IMG/VR virus record: IMGVR_UViG_3300009094_000185
Location: 1-42,228 of that record
DNA from: a virus
DNA length: 42,228 bases
Direction: 5' to 3' (one strand)
Each line of letters starts with the position of its first letter. Positions within the stretch are counted from its first letter, which is position 1. Below are positions 17,767-25,331 of the stretch, piece after piece. The notes below the pieces were generated by a model. The model was not told where the DNA came from and ran no database searches. It saw only the letters and a program-made list of their open reading frames with translations. The translations under genes and the position numbers were made by a program.

Positions 17767-19369
17767 CTAAAATCTCCGTAGGATTTCCAGAAATTAAATC
17801 AGGACCAATAGCTCCGAGTACTAATCTGTCAGTTTCGGCTAGTGTGATGCTGTTGATGTTCGCGTCGTATATCCACTTAGCCCATCTAATTTCCTTCGCA
17901 TTCATTCCGTTCTTGTAGTCCGCGTGTAACAGCACCTTCCTGAACGGCGGAGGCAATGTAATCCAGAGTTTCTTATTGATTGAATCATTTACAATCTGTA
18001 TTAGATGGAATTCATTTCGGTCCAATCCTCTCCAAAAATCTTCAATCTTCCAGGACATTTCAGGCTGTGCATATACGCCGTTGAATAGCATCAGACCTGA
18101 CCAGTCCACAATGATTAGAAAGTCGATGTTCACGCCGCCCGTGTCTAACACCGTTGCTATTCCATGAACAGGTGAGCCTATACCTTGGTCCAGTAGTTCT
18201 TCCTGCCATGTTACTGGTTCATCATAGTTATCTGAGTATGCGTATGTTCTAGTTTTCTTGAATATATACATAACGTCCCTAAATTCTTGGACGCATGTTA
18301 ATGGATGACCATCTAGTGGAACAACTATGATTCCTTCTACTTTGTTTACTGCTTCTGGTTCACCCGCGACTGACAATCTAGCAATTGATCTGTTGTCTGT
18401 GATTCCTGCTGGTAATCCTGTCAATGTTTCAGTCGTACCAAATTCACCGACTATCACGAGTCGAGAATGATACGTGTTCAGATATACGCCAGCGGGAATC
18501 TCAGCAAAGTTGTCAGCTAGGTGCGATGCGTCACTCAATAGGTCAGCATCAAAGAAGTTGATAGTTTTCGTAGTATCGATGTTATTATCAATATTTCCTC
18601 CTGGAATGAAGAAGTATTGATATCCCTTCTGATCACCATTGTATTCCGGTATCATTTTCGTAGATACCAGATGTCGCTTCTTGACCCAAGCGTTAGGTGA
18701 TACAGGAATATTCGATACGACTATATCATGCGTACCAGTGAATGTTACTTCAGCTTTAACATCTGGTCCTATTGATGTGAAATAACCAGTGTCCGTCTCA
18801 TATACCACTCCGATGATGTGAAATCCAGCATCAGATTTAATACCCGTCGTGATTGCTCCCATTGCAGCAGTCATTGGCGGGCCTACAGGTGGTGTCCCGG
18901 CCGCTTTACGCGCCGCAGTTCCATCACCTTTGTAGACGTAAATGAATTCGTTTTGAATTCCTAGTTGATATTTCTCACCATTCTCATTTGTGTATGTCTT
19001 GAATGGACTGATATACGCGCGCCCGTTAATCGCGACGAATCCGAAATCCTCCATCGCAGCAATAGTCAGAATCGGCCCAACTATTGTTCTAGGCGAACCT
19101 TTAATGTGATAGATGTTCCCTCCCTCAGTCAATACTAGGAGAGTCCCACCCTGCTGTGTAATGTAGTTATAGATTCTTAGAGGTTTCAGAATAACAGTTG
19201 GATTCACATAGGAGGTTATTCCCTCTCTAGTTTCTACAGCAGACTGAAGATACTGAATATTTTCAGCTTGAATGAAATGGTCAGATGGAGCAGATTCAGC
19301 GTCACCTCTACTCCACCATCCAGTAAAGTCTTCAATTACGAGTGGTTCGTGGTCCCTAGTAGTCGGCAT
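17756..19369 (-). CDS. tail hub/nozzle (stabilisation-type) protein
   Basis: 537 aa, almost entirely beta strands in blade-like repeats (TLLVLTEGGNIYHIKG, VMYIFKKTRTYAYSD, NIDFLIIVDWSGLMLFNG, KKLWITLPPPFRK). This is typical of the beta-propeller tail tube/nozzle proteins of podoviruses (T7 gp12, P22 gp10-like). It starts on a TGATG overlap with the adaptor gene, the usual neighbour. No enzymatic residues seen. Confidence 0.6.
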   Translation of the reverse strand: MPTTRDHEPLVIEDFTGWWSRGDAESAPSDHFIQAENIQYLQSAVETREGITSYVNPTVILKPLRIYNYITQQGGTLLVLTEGGNIYHIKGSPRTIVGPILTIAAMEDFGFVAINGRAYISPFKTYTNENGEKYQLGIQNEFIYVYKGDGTAARKAAGTPPVGPPMTAAMGAITTGIKSDAGFHIIGVVYETDTGYFTSIGPDVKAEVTFTGTHDIVVSNIPVSPNAWVKKRHLVSTKMIPEYNGDQKGYQYFFIPGGNIDNNIDTTKTINFFDADLLSDASHLADNFAEIPAGVYLNTYHSRLVIVGEFGTTETLTGLPAGITDNRSIARLSVAGEPEAVNKVEGIIVVPLDGHPLTCVQEFRDVMYIFKKTRTYAYSDNYDEPVTWQEELLDQGIGSPVHGIATVLDTGGVNIDFLIIVDWSGLMLFNGVYAQPEMSWKIEDFWRGLDRNEFHLIQIVNDSINKKLWITLPPPFRKVLLHADYKNGMNAKEIRWAKWIYDANINSITLAETDRLVLGAIGPDLISGNPTEILDVG

Positions 19370-20091
19370 CAGTATCCACCACGAGCCTTAAATGCAGCCC
19401 TGAATGGTCTATGACGAGTCATGATACTCTGGCGACCCTTGTTGCTAATCGCAATAGCCCTATCTATTGCTTTCTCTGCTTGAGCCTCTAATACGGCTGC
19501 GCGCGTCTCATTCTCTCCAATGAAGAAGGCGCATAATGCCGCAGTCTTGTATGCGAGGTAAGTGCGTGAGTTAATCGCATGAATTAGATCGTTCTCATTT
19601 ACTACATAGTTGACTCCCTGAATCACATACTTCAATTCAATTTCTAGTCTGAGATTCGCTCCACCCGGATTGAATCTAATTACCAGTAGATCCCAAGTCC
19701 AGAATAGGAGAGAGTTAGTGGTAGGAAATCTTTGATTGAATTCTCTGTGTGGTAATGGATGGAACGCTTTAGTACTTCCTTCAGGTCGTTCACCAATCTC
19801 CTGAATCTCAACTAAATTGTCTGGATACTTTGGATACCCTGGATTTGTATCTTCTTGTCGAACAATAGCATCTACTCCAACTGGCATAATAATCTGATAG
19901 GGTGTGTAATTAGTTGACGTGAAATTAGATACCGGAGCATTAGCCTCCGCCATCATGTCAGAGAATTCCTCAATTGCCATGTTCAGGTAAGGAACCATGA
20001 CATTATATTTGTAATCAGTTTTATTGGGATCATTTAATAGATTCGCTACACGATCCATTATCTGACCCGCTGATACGGCTGTGGTGCTCAT
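19369..20091 (-). CDS. head-to-tail adaptor (gp4-like)
   Basis: 240 aa. The N-terminal helices (SAGQIMDRVANLLNDPNKT, VMVPYLNMAIEEFSDMMAEA) and a C-terminal helical segment ending RHRPFRAAFKARGGY fit the all-helical P22 gp4 / T7 gp11 adaptors that dock under the portal. Beta insertions lie at ~55-150. Order portal-capsid-adaptor-nozzle is the standard one. The start overlaps the previous stop by ATGA. Confidence 0.65.
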   Translation of the reverse strand: MSTTAVSAGQIMDRVANLLNDPNKTDYKYNVMVPYLNMAIEEFSDMMAEANAPVSNFTSTNYTPYQIIMPVGVDAIVRQEDTNPGYPKYPDNLVEIQEIGERPEGSTKAFHPLPHREFNQRFPTTNSLLFWTWDLLVIRFNPGGANLRLEIELKYVIQGVNYVVNENDLIHAINSRTYLAYKTAALCAFFIGENETRAAVLEAQAEKAIDRAIAISNKGRQSIMTRHRPFRAAFKARGGY

Positions 20092-20285
20092 TTTTTCTCA
20101 GCCTTCTTTTGGGCTTCTTCTGCATCTTCCTTCGCGAACTTCTTTTCTTGCTCTAGATGTCTGTTTGACACTTCTTCCACAGACCTCCTTAAAACATCCC
20201 TCTCTTTATTTCTCCTCTCCTCTTTTTCCTTTTGCAACTGTTCCTCCGATACTTCGGGTTTTGCATTGGGTTTTTGGTCAGTCAT
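20088..20285 (-). CDS. small charged coiled-coil protein
   Basis: 65 aa, nearly all Lys/Glu/Arg/Gln, a continuous predicted coiled coil or disordered helix (EEQLQKEKEERRNKERDVLR). No Trp or Gly. Possibly an assembly factor; function unknown. Confidence 0.5.
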   Translation of the reverse strand: MTDQKPNAKPEVSEEQLQKEKEERRNKERDVLRRSVEEVSNRHLEQEKKFAKEDAEEAQKKAEKK

Positions 20286-20315
20286 TGTTCCTCCTATGCC
20301 TATGCCTGTGACAGA

Positions 20316-20540
20316 CTATGACAGAACGAAGGCCCAGTTTCCAGCAGTCACCGTGCATGTTACCGTAGTAACTGCACTCAGTTCATATTCCTTGATTTGA
20401 TTACCCGATTGAGTTTCCGTATGCACCTGAAGAATCTTATCATTCAGGTCGAAATCCAATCGCGTGACGTTCGCTAATACAGCAGCCGTATTAGTCCTGT
20501 CTGGTCCCGTCTTTGCTGTAATCGTTACCTGATGTGGCAT
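20316..20540 (-). CDS. small beta-rich protein
   Basis: 74 aa: HQVTITAKTGPDRTNTAAVL, then TRLDFDLNDKILQVHTETQS, then strands to the end. The start has AGGAGAAAGAG upstream (SD). It resembles other small beta proteins in the connector region. No assigned family. Confidence 0.55.
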   Translation of the reverse strand: MPHQVTITAKTGPDRTNTAAVLANVTRLDFDLNDKILQVHTETQSGNQIKEYELSAVTTVTCTVTAGNWAFVLS

Positions 20541-20549
20541 CTCTTTCTC

Positions 20550-21245
20550 CTATTGAGCGAACGTAAGATTTAGCTTTTTAGCTAATTCTGGGTCCGCAAT
20601 TGCCTTACATGTCTGGCAGATGGGGAAATTACTGTTACGCAGGCTACCACACGCAACACATCGCACTAATTCTGCATGTTGCACGTCACCCAACCACGGT
20701 TTCTGCGTGATATTCAACTCTTTACACGCTAACCGCGCATCTTCACTGATTGACAGCGGATTTCCGTTACTCCGTGACCAGAGAATGTCCGCAATTCTAA
20801 TCAGTTCTAAGAACCAGTTCTTCTGCTGCTCTTTAGCCTTGATTAGTAAGGGAAGATGTTCCTTTTTCAGCTTATCTACACTGAATTCTCCGGGAATATA
20901 GAATAAACCCGGCATCTTACCCGCCATATCACAAGCCAGCAGACCGTTACAGTAGTCTCGCACAATAGAATCAGCAATCTGAATGCTCGATACTGGAATT
21001 TCAAGTAGTGGTTGATTCTCGTCAATTTCTCTCCACCAACTCGATGGTCCAACTACCAGAATTGACGGATTTTCATAGTTTCCGGGCTTTAGTGCAAAGA
21101 ATCCCGGCTGACATGTTGGTTTACGCTCCTCAATCAGCTTCGGTAGTATCGACACTACCGTGCTCTTATCCATCGGATTGACTGGAGCGCGTATAGTGCG
21201 ACGATTATTCTGTTGTAACAGCCCCGGAAATTCACCGACCTGCAT
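20550..21245 (-). CDS. zinc-ribbon protein of the connector region
   Basis: 231 aa. A globular N-terminal region (GFFALKPGNYENPSILVVGP) is followed by a helical middle and a C-terminal Cys4 ribbon, CVACGSLRNSNFPICQTC, at ~192-209. A zinc ribbon inside the structural cluster suggests nucleic-acid or portal contact. Function unknown. Confidence 0.55.
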   Translation of the reverse strand: MQVGEFPGLLQQNNRRTIRAPVNPMDKSTVVSILPKLIEERKPTCQPGFFALKPGNYENPSILVVGPSSWWREIDENQPLLEIPVSSIQIADSIVRDYCNGLLACDMAGKMPGLFYIPGEFSVDKLKKEHLPLLIKAKEQQKNWFLELIRIADILWSRSNGNPLSISEDARLACKELNITQKPWLGDVQHAELVRCVACGSLRNSNFPICQTCKAIADPELAKKLNLTFAQ

Positions 21246-21247
21246 AA

Positions 21248-21460
21248 TTACTCCACCTCTTGATAAGTACTCTCGAATTCATCTTTCGGAATGACGTAAG
21301 GATCACCTACATCATCAATTGCTAGGTAATCCCCAGCTTCTCCTACTACTGTTTTCTTAGGAGCTTCATTCTTGATGATAAATTTCACATCCATCTGCTT
21401 CGCAAGGAGATTATTCTTCTTGCGATATGACTTGAACGTGGTCAATTCGCCTACAAGCAT
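21248..21460 (-). CDS. small hypothetical protein
   Basis: 70 aa from the ATG at 21460, which has GGAAA 7 nt upstream and sits 1 nt after the previous stop. The longer frame running up to 21640 lies inside the preceding gene and is rejected. It contains TFKSYRKKNNLLAKQMDVKF and an acidic C terminus. Confidence 0.6.
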   Translation of the reverse strand: MLVGELTTFKSYRKKNNLLAKQMDVKFIIKNEAPKKTVVGEAGDYLAIDDVGDPYVIPKDEFESTYQEVE

Positions 21461-21461
21461 A

Positions 21462-22004
21462 CTAATTTTCCTTTTTGTAGTTGGACGGGACACTGATTCC
21501 CTCTTTGTATCTAAGCGCGTCCGCTGTTTCAGTTTCATTGCCAAATAATTCCAACTGAAGCTCTGAAATTCGCTGTTCACGACCTTCAGGAGTCGTGTTT
21601 TTCTCGTCGTCCACGTATTTCGCCAAACTCTTTTTACCAAGCGCGGCGTAGAGACAGTCGATTATGAACTTCGTCGCGGACCAAATCGGAGGTAATGGAT
21701 TGTCATCACCATCACGATACGCCCAAATCGGCTCATAACTCAATTTTATGTCTAGGAGTTCCTTCATATTTTCTTCTGGAACTACAACTAGACGTTCTAG
21801 CACGTATGTATCCTTTAAATACGGATACTTTTTCACTTCCATCACAACGGGATACAACAATTGAACGCCATTTTCCAAAAAACCAGTTAATTTTTTCTCT
21901 GTCTGGTCATTTGCCCACACTATTCTGAACACTGGCCTGTTCGTGTCACTGTCTTTACCGAATTCATCGATTAATCTTTGGTTGAGTGTTTCAATTGATT
22001 CCAT
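21462..22004 (-). CDS. hypothetical protein after the capsid-associated genes
   Basis: 180 aa: a beta-rich N terminus (RPVFRIVWANDQTEKKLTGF), a helical C terminus (GREQRISELQLELFGNETE), and a hydrophobic stretch near WSATKFIIDCLYAAL. It is preceded by two hairpins at 22017-22071. Possibly a head-completion protein; inferred only from position. Confidence 0.5.
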   Translation of the reverse strand: MESIETLNQRLIDEFGKDSDTNRPVFRIVWANDQTEKKLTGFLENGVQLLYPVVMEVKKYPYLKDTYVLERLVVVPEENMKELLDIKLSYEPIWAYRDGDDNPLPPIWSATKFIIDCLYAALGKKSLAKYVDDEKNTTPEGREQRISELQLELFGNETETADALRYKEGISVPSNYKKEN

Positions 22005-22016
22005 ATAATTAACCTA

Positions 22017-22046
22017 ATCACGGCTTCGCCCCCTGTATACCGTGAT
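22017..22046. terminator. hairpin after second decoration-like gene
   Basis: ATCACGG and CCGTGAT form a perfect 7-bp stem around a 16-nt loop between 22004 and 22098. No U-tract follows on the minus strand. It could attenuate or stabilise the late transcript. Confidence 0.4.
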
Positions 22047-22055
22047 ATGTGATGC

Positions 22056-22071
22056 TCTAGGTCGGCCTAGA
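22056..22071. terminator. 6-bp stem with TCGG loop
   Basis: TCTAGG-TCGG-CCTAGA. This small hairpin lies 10 nt from the one at 22017-22046, in the same intergenic gap. No U-tract. Confidence 0.35.
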
Positions 22072-22097
22072 CCATTAAGGGAGCCACCACAACTCAA

Positions 22098-22391
22098 TTA
22101 CACGCCAGAATTGATGATCCATTTACCAAGCGAGCGCACGAACACCATGAATAGAGCGCGATTCTGGGCGGCTGCAACACCTACCAGAATGTTTCCGCTC
22201 GTTCCAAGTGTCACACCCGCAGCATTAGTTGGAATCAATACAAGGAATCCGCCAAAGCCTCCCCCAAAATTTGGCAGAATTGTATTGATTGCAGTAGTTC
22301 CTGTAACGAGTACGATGTCAGTTTTGGCAGTAATCGTAGCTGCACTCGCCACAGTACTTTCACTCAGTTTACTCGTTGTTCCTGGAATCAT
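22098..22391 (-). CDS. small capsid-associated (decoration-like) protein, paralogue 2
   Basis: 97 aa. The start ATG has AGAGGGA 5 nt upstream. It aligns with the product of 22476-22778 over most of its length: TVASAATITA/TVASAAIIAP, VLVTGTTAINTILP/TVLTGNVAIVTITP, GTSGNILV/GATGNILT. Both are Gly/Ala/Thr-rich beta proteins directly downstream of the capsid gene, where decoration or trimer-stabilising proteins are usually encoded. Paralogy is seen; decoration role is inferred. Confidence 0.6.
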   Translation of the reverse strand: MIPGTTSKLSESTVASAATITAKTDIVLVTGTTAINTILPNFGGGFGGFLVLIPTNAAGVTLGTSGNILVGVAAAQNRALFMVFVRSLGKWIINSGV

Positions 22392-22435
22392 ATTCCCTCT
22401 TTCCGCCCACCACCCACCGCTATATGCTAATGCCT

Positions 22436-22454
22436 CACACTCGGGGCGAGTGTG
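22436..22454. terminator. hairpin between the two decoration-like genes
   Basis: CACACTC and GAGTGTG form a perfect 7-bp stem with a 5-nt loop between 22391 and 22476. No U-tract follows. An outer 6-bp pairing (ATGCTA/TAGCAT) can extend it. Probably an attenuator or mRNA-stabilising element. Confidence 0.4.
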
Positions 22455-22475
22455 TCCCAGCCACTAGCATGTTAA

Positions 22476-22778
22476 CTAGCCAACAGGAACGTATTTCTGC
22501 GTGTTGGGATTGTACACGAGCAACATGACCTGACCTGCTACTGATGCAGTAGTAGTCAGAATGTTACCAGTTGCACCCGTCACACCCGCAGTTCCGGCGA
22601 ACTGAATTGCGAGCATGTGTCCGTGTTGTACTGGCGGTGTAATCGTCACAATCGCTACGTTACCCGTCAGTACTGTGAGGAATGTAGTCGGTGCGATGAT
22701 AGCTGCACTGGCTACAGTTACCGGCGCGACGTTGTTGGCAGGATTCAACGCTGCCCAATCGCTTGCAACAATAGGCAT
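22476..22778 (-). CDS. small capsid-associated (decoration-like) protein, paralogue 1
   Basis: 100 aa from the ATG at 22778. An ATG at 22781 is 2 nt from the strong AGGAGG at 22784-22789, while 22778 is 5 nt away. The SD overlaps the capsid stop. Contains TVASAAIIAPTTFLTVLTGN and GTAGVTGATGNILT. Paralogue of 22098-22391. Confidence 0.6.
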   Translation of the reverse strand: MPIVASDWAALNPANNVAPVTVASAAIIAPTTFLTVLTGNVAIVTITPPVQHGHMLAIQFAGTAGVTGATGNILTTTASVAGQVMLLVYNPNTQKYVPVG

Positions 22779-22787
22779 CATGTCCTC

Positions 22788-24041
22788 CTAATATCCAACT
22801 GGAACGGCCAACGAGTCGATGTATGAGCACGCAGCAGGATTACTTACGAATGTCTGCATACCCACGACCATGTAGAAGATTTCCGCCGCAGCCACACCAC
22901 CAGATGCGCCGCGAATCTCGAAAATCTTACGCCCGTCCGTAGTGTAGAATCCAATCGGAAGAATCTCACCACGTCCCCACACTTCATCGACCACGAAGTC
23001 AATGCGTGTCTTGTCCCAGTTAAACGACGGAGTAACTGGTGCACCAGCCAACTGCATGTTGGAACCACCGAAATACATGTTCAGTGATTCTTCTTTTGCA
23101 GCTTTCTGGATGATGCTTACGAGTTGACCAATCTCCTCGTAAGCCTGCTGCTGACATGGATGCGTCCATGCTTTCGGTGAGAATGAATTCTCGATGCCTA
23201 CTCTGTTTCCAATCTTGTTGATAGCAAGACGTGGAAGTGGCAGAGTAAGTGCAGAACCACCCGCGTTGACTCGATTTGCACGAATCTCTGGAGTAGTACT
23301 GCGCGAGAATCCCAACCATGTACCAGCACTCGCGTTCGAGTGATGATACGGCACACCGAACAATGCAGGCAATGAAGCTGGTGCAGTCAAACCAGCAGTC
23401 ACCAACTTATCACTCGCACCTACGCCAGCGACTTGTGGAGTCAAACTGATTACTTTGTTCTCCACATCCCACTGAGTGATAAGAGCTTCACCCTTTTTCG
23501 TGGTTAAGCCCGTATCCCATACTTGCACCGTCTGACCGTATCTGACCAGTCGTGCGCCAAATCCGTCAGTTGTCAGTGTGAGTACGTTTGATCCGCCAGC
23601 AGGAGTGTCGGTGGTAACTACACCAACTACACCATCACCAGTCTGCATCATCTGACTATCCAACTGCCTTCTCATCTCGTCTAAAGCAGTTGCGGTCAGC
23701 TTACGGACACTATTGATGATAGCCTTTCTCGCATCATCAGTAGCCCATTGTGTCAGCTTGGTGTATTCAATGTTCTCACTCAAGAAAACACAGTTCAGAA
23801 CGGCCTTATCAAAAGTAGGCCCACCACCTCGACCCAGATCACCACCATCAGGATTGAAGTATTGGAAACTACCTCCGGGTCGGAGTTCCAATGGAACACG
23901 CATTTGACGGTGTGAAATCTTCTCCACATCCCGTTTCTTGATGTTCGCATAGAACTTGTCATCGCGCTCAAACAGTACGCGGACTTTTGGAACAACTTTC
24001 TCCAACTCAAGTGCCGCGACTTGAGCCTCATTTACAGCCAT
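22788..24041 (-). CDS. major capsid protein
   Basis: 417 aa, between the scaffold and the capsid-associated genes. The N terminus is helical (NEAQVAALELEKVVPKVRVL). Beta-rich domains with REVP/GGS-type loops follow (MRVPLELRPGGSFQYFNPDG), then the long spine helix NSVRKLTATALDEMRRQLDS, as in podovirus HK97-fold capsids, and a tail ending YIDSLAVPVGY. No protease is present, so maturation does not obviously involve cleavage. Strong assignment by location and size. Confidence 0.8.
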   Translation of the reverse strand: MAVNEAQVAALELEKVVPKVRVLFERDDKFYANIKKRDVEKISHRQMRVPLELRPGGSFQYFNPDGGDLGRGGGPTFDKAVLNCVFLSENIEYTKLTQWATDDARKAIINSVRKLTATALDEMRRQLDSQMMQTGDGVVGVVTTDTPAGGSNVLTLTTDGFGARLVRYGQTVQVWDTGLTTKKGEALITQWDVENKVISLTPQVAGVGASDKLVTAGLTAPASLPALFGVPYHHSNASAGTWLGFSRSTTPEIRANRVNAGGSALTLPLPRLAINKIGNRVGIENSFSPKAWTHPCQQQAYEEIGQLVSIIQKAAKEESLNMYFGGSNMQLAGAPVTPSFNWDKTRIDFVVDEVWGRGEILPIGFYTTDGRKIFEIRGASGGVAAAEIFYMVVGMQTFVSNPAACSYIDSLAVPVGY

Positions 24042-24050
24042 AATTCCCCT

Positions 24051-25331
24051 CTAGTCTTTCATTAACACATCCAATGTGCTCATCCCGCGCGGGATATCAC
24101 TCGCCTTCTTGTATTTTCCACTAGAGGGGGCCTGTGGACGGCCGGGCGTAATTGGACTCTTTCTAGGAGTCTCTTGTTCTTCTTCCTCTTGATTCTCTAC
24201 TGAATCTGCACGCCTGCCTAAACCTTTCAGAGCATCATTCCTGACCTTTTTAATCACTGATGGTAACAGTGTCTTAGCTTTGCTCAAATAGGCAGACTTA
24301 ATCTTGTCCTGAGATTCTTTGCTGTATCCGCTTTGATGTGCCTTCTCCCACAAGCGGTCCAGTAATCCACGGAATTGACGATCTTTACTCAGCAGATCAT
24401 CCAGCTTATCGTAAGCCTCTTTGACTGCATGTTGTTTTACATAGTCAGTCATCGTGCCACGAGGATCAATGTTTCCATCAATCGTCGCCATCAACACGTT
24501 ATCAGCCTTCGTCTGCAATTGTTCCCGTGTTGATTCAAACGCATCATAGGCTCGCTGATAATCTTCTCGTTGAATCTGCTGCTGTCTCTGCTGTTCCTCT
24601 GGAGGCTGCTGCCTCGACAGATTAACTGGCGGAGAGAAATTCTGTGAACCAAATACAAATTGGTTCAGTATGTTCGCGGCTGCCTGTAACGGTGCGCCCT
24701 GTTCTCCTAATGCTCTACTCTCACGAACCATCGTAATGATGGTATCTTTTATGACGTTGCCTAACACATGATAGTATGCACCCTGATCAACTTTCCTCAG
24801 CGTCGGGAGATAGTTGTCCGCAATTCGATTAAATACTTCCTGATCCTCACTTTTCGCCGCCTGTAGAACCGAGGTTATGTCGCCTGACATAATCTGCTGT
24901 TCTACGGTGTCGAACATACTCGCTTTATCCGCCGACACGCGCGCGTCATTAATCGTAGGAAATACTTCAGTAAACTGTTGTTCCCTGTAATACGCCTTCT
25001 CAAGATACGGAAAGTCCTTGAATAGTTTTGGATATTTTGCTAGAATCTCTCTCCTGCGAACAGGAGTCATTAACTCCAAATCTTCTTCTTTTGGTCCCTC
25101 TAGTTCTTCCTCAATTTCCTTTAACTCATCAATTTCCTCCTCTTTATCCTCCTTCTCTCCTTTTTCATCTTCTTCTGTATCTTCTTCTCCAGTTTTTTTC
25201 GGAGTAATATCCAATACTTCAGGTTCTTCTTCGGCATTCAACAGCTCGAATGTTTCCTGACTTTCTTCTTTTTCACCTGCACCAGCCGGTGAATCAGGAG
25301 TAGCGAATAATTTACTGAACTGTAGGTTCAT
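24051..25331 (-). CDS. scaffolding protein
   Basis: 426 aa. The N-terminal ~110 residues are extremely acidic (ITPKKTGEEDTEEDEKGEKE). The rest is helical and coiled coil, with Gln-rich DRAYDAF-type segments, and the C terminus is basic/helical and may dock the capsid. It lies directly between portal and capsid genes, overlapping the portal by 20 nt. Scaffold of the procapsid, inferred from composition and position. Confidence 0.7.
   Translation of the reverse strand: MNLQFSKLFATPDSPAGAGEKEESQETFELLNAEEEPEVLDITPKKTGEEDTEEDEKGEKEDKEEEIDELKEIEEELEGPKEEDLELMTPVRRREILAKYPKLFKDFPYLEKAYYREQQFTEVFPTINDARVSADKASMFDTVEQQIMSGDITSVLQAAKSEDQEVFNRIADNYLPTLRKVDQGAYYHVLGNVIKDTIITMVRESRALGEQGAPLQAAANILNQFVFGSQNFSPPVNLSRQQPPEEQQRQQQIQREDYQRAYDAFESTREQLQTKADNVLMATIDGNIDPRGTMTDYVKQHAVKEAYDKLDDLLSKDRQFRGLLDRLWEKAHQSGYSKESQDKIKSAYLSKAKTLLPSVIKKVRNDALKGLGRRADSVENQEEEEQETPRKSPITPGRPQAPSSGKYKKASDIPRGMSTLDVLMKD

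Noticed and set aside
21461-21640. Extended N terminus of the 70-aa protein
   Set aside because: Would lie wholly within the preceding gene in another frame; the ATG at 21460 has a good SD.
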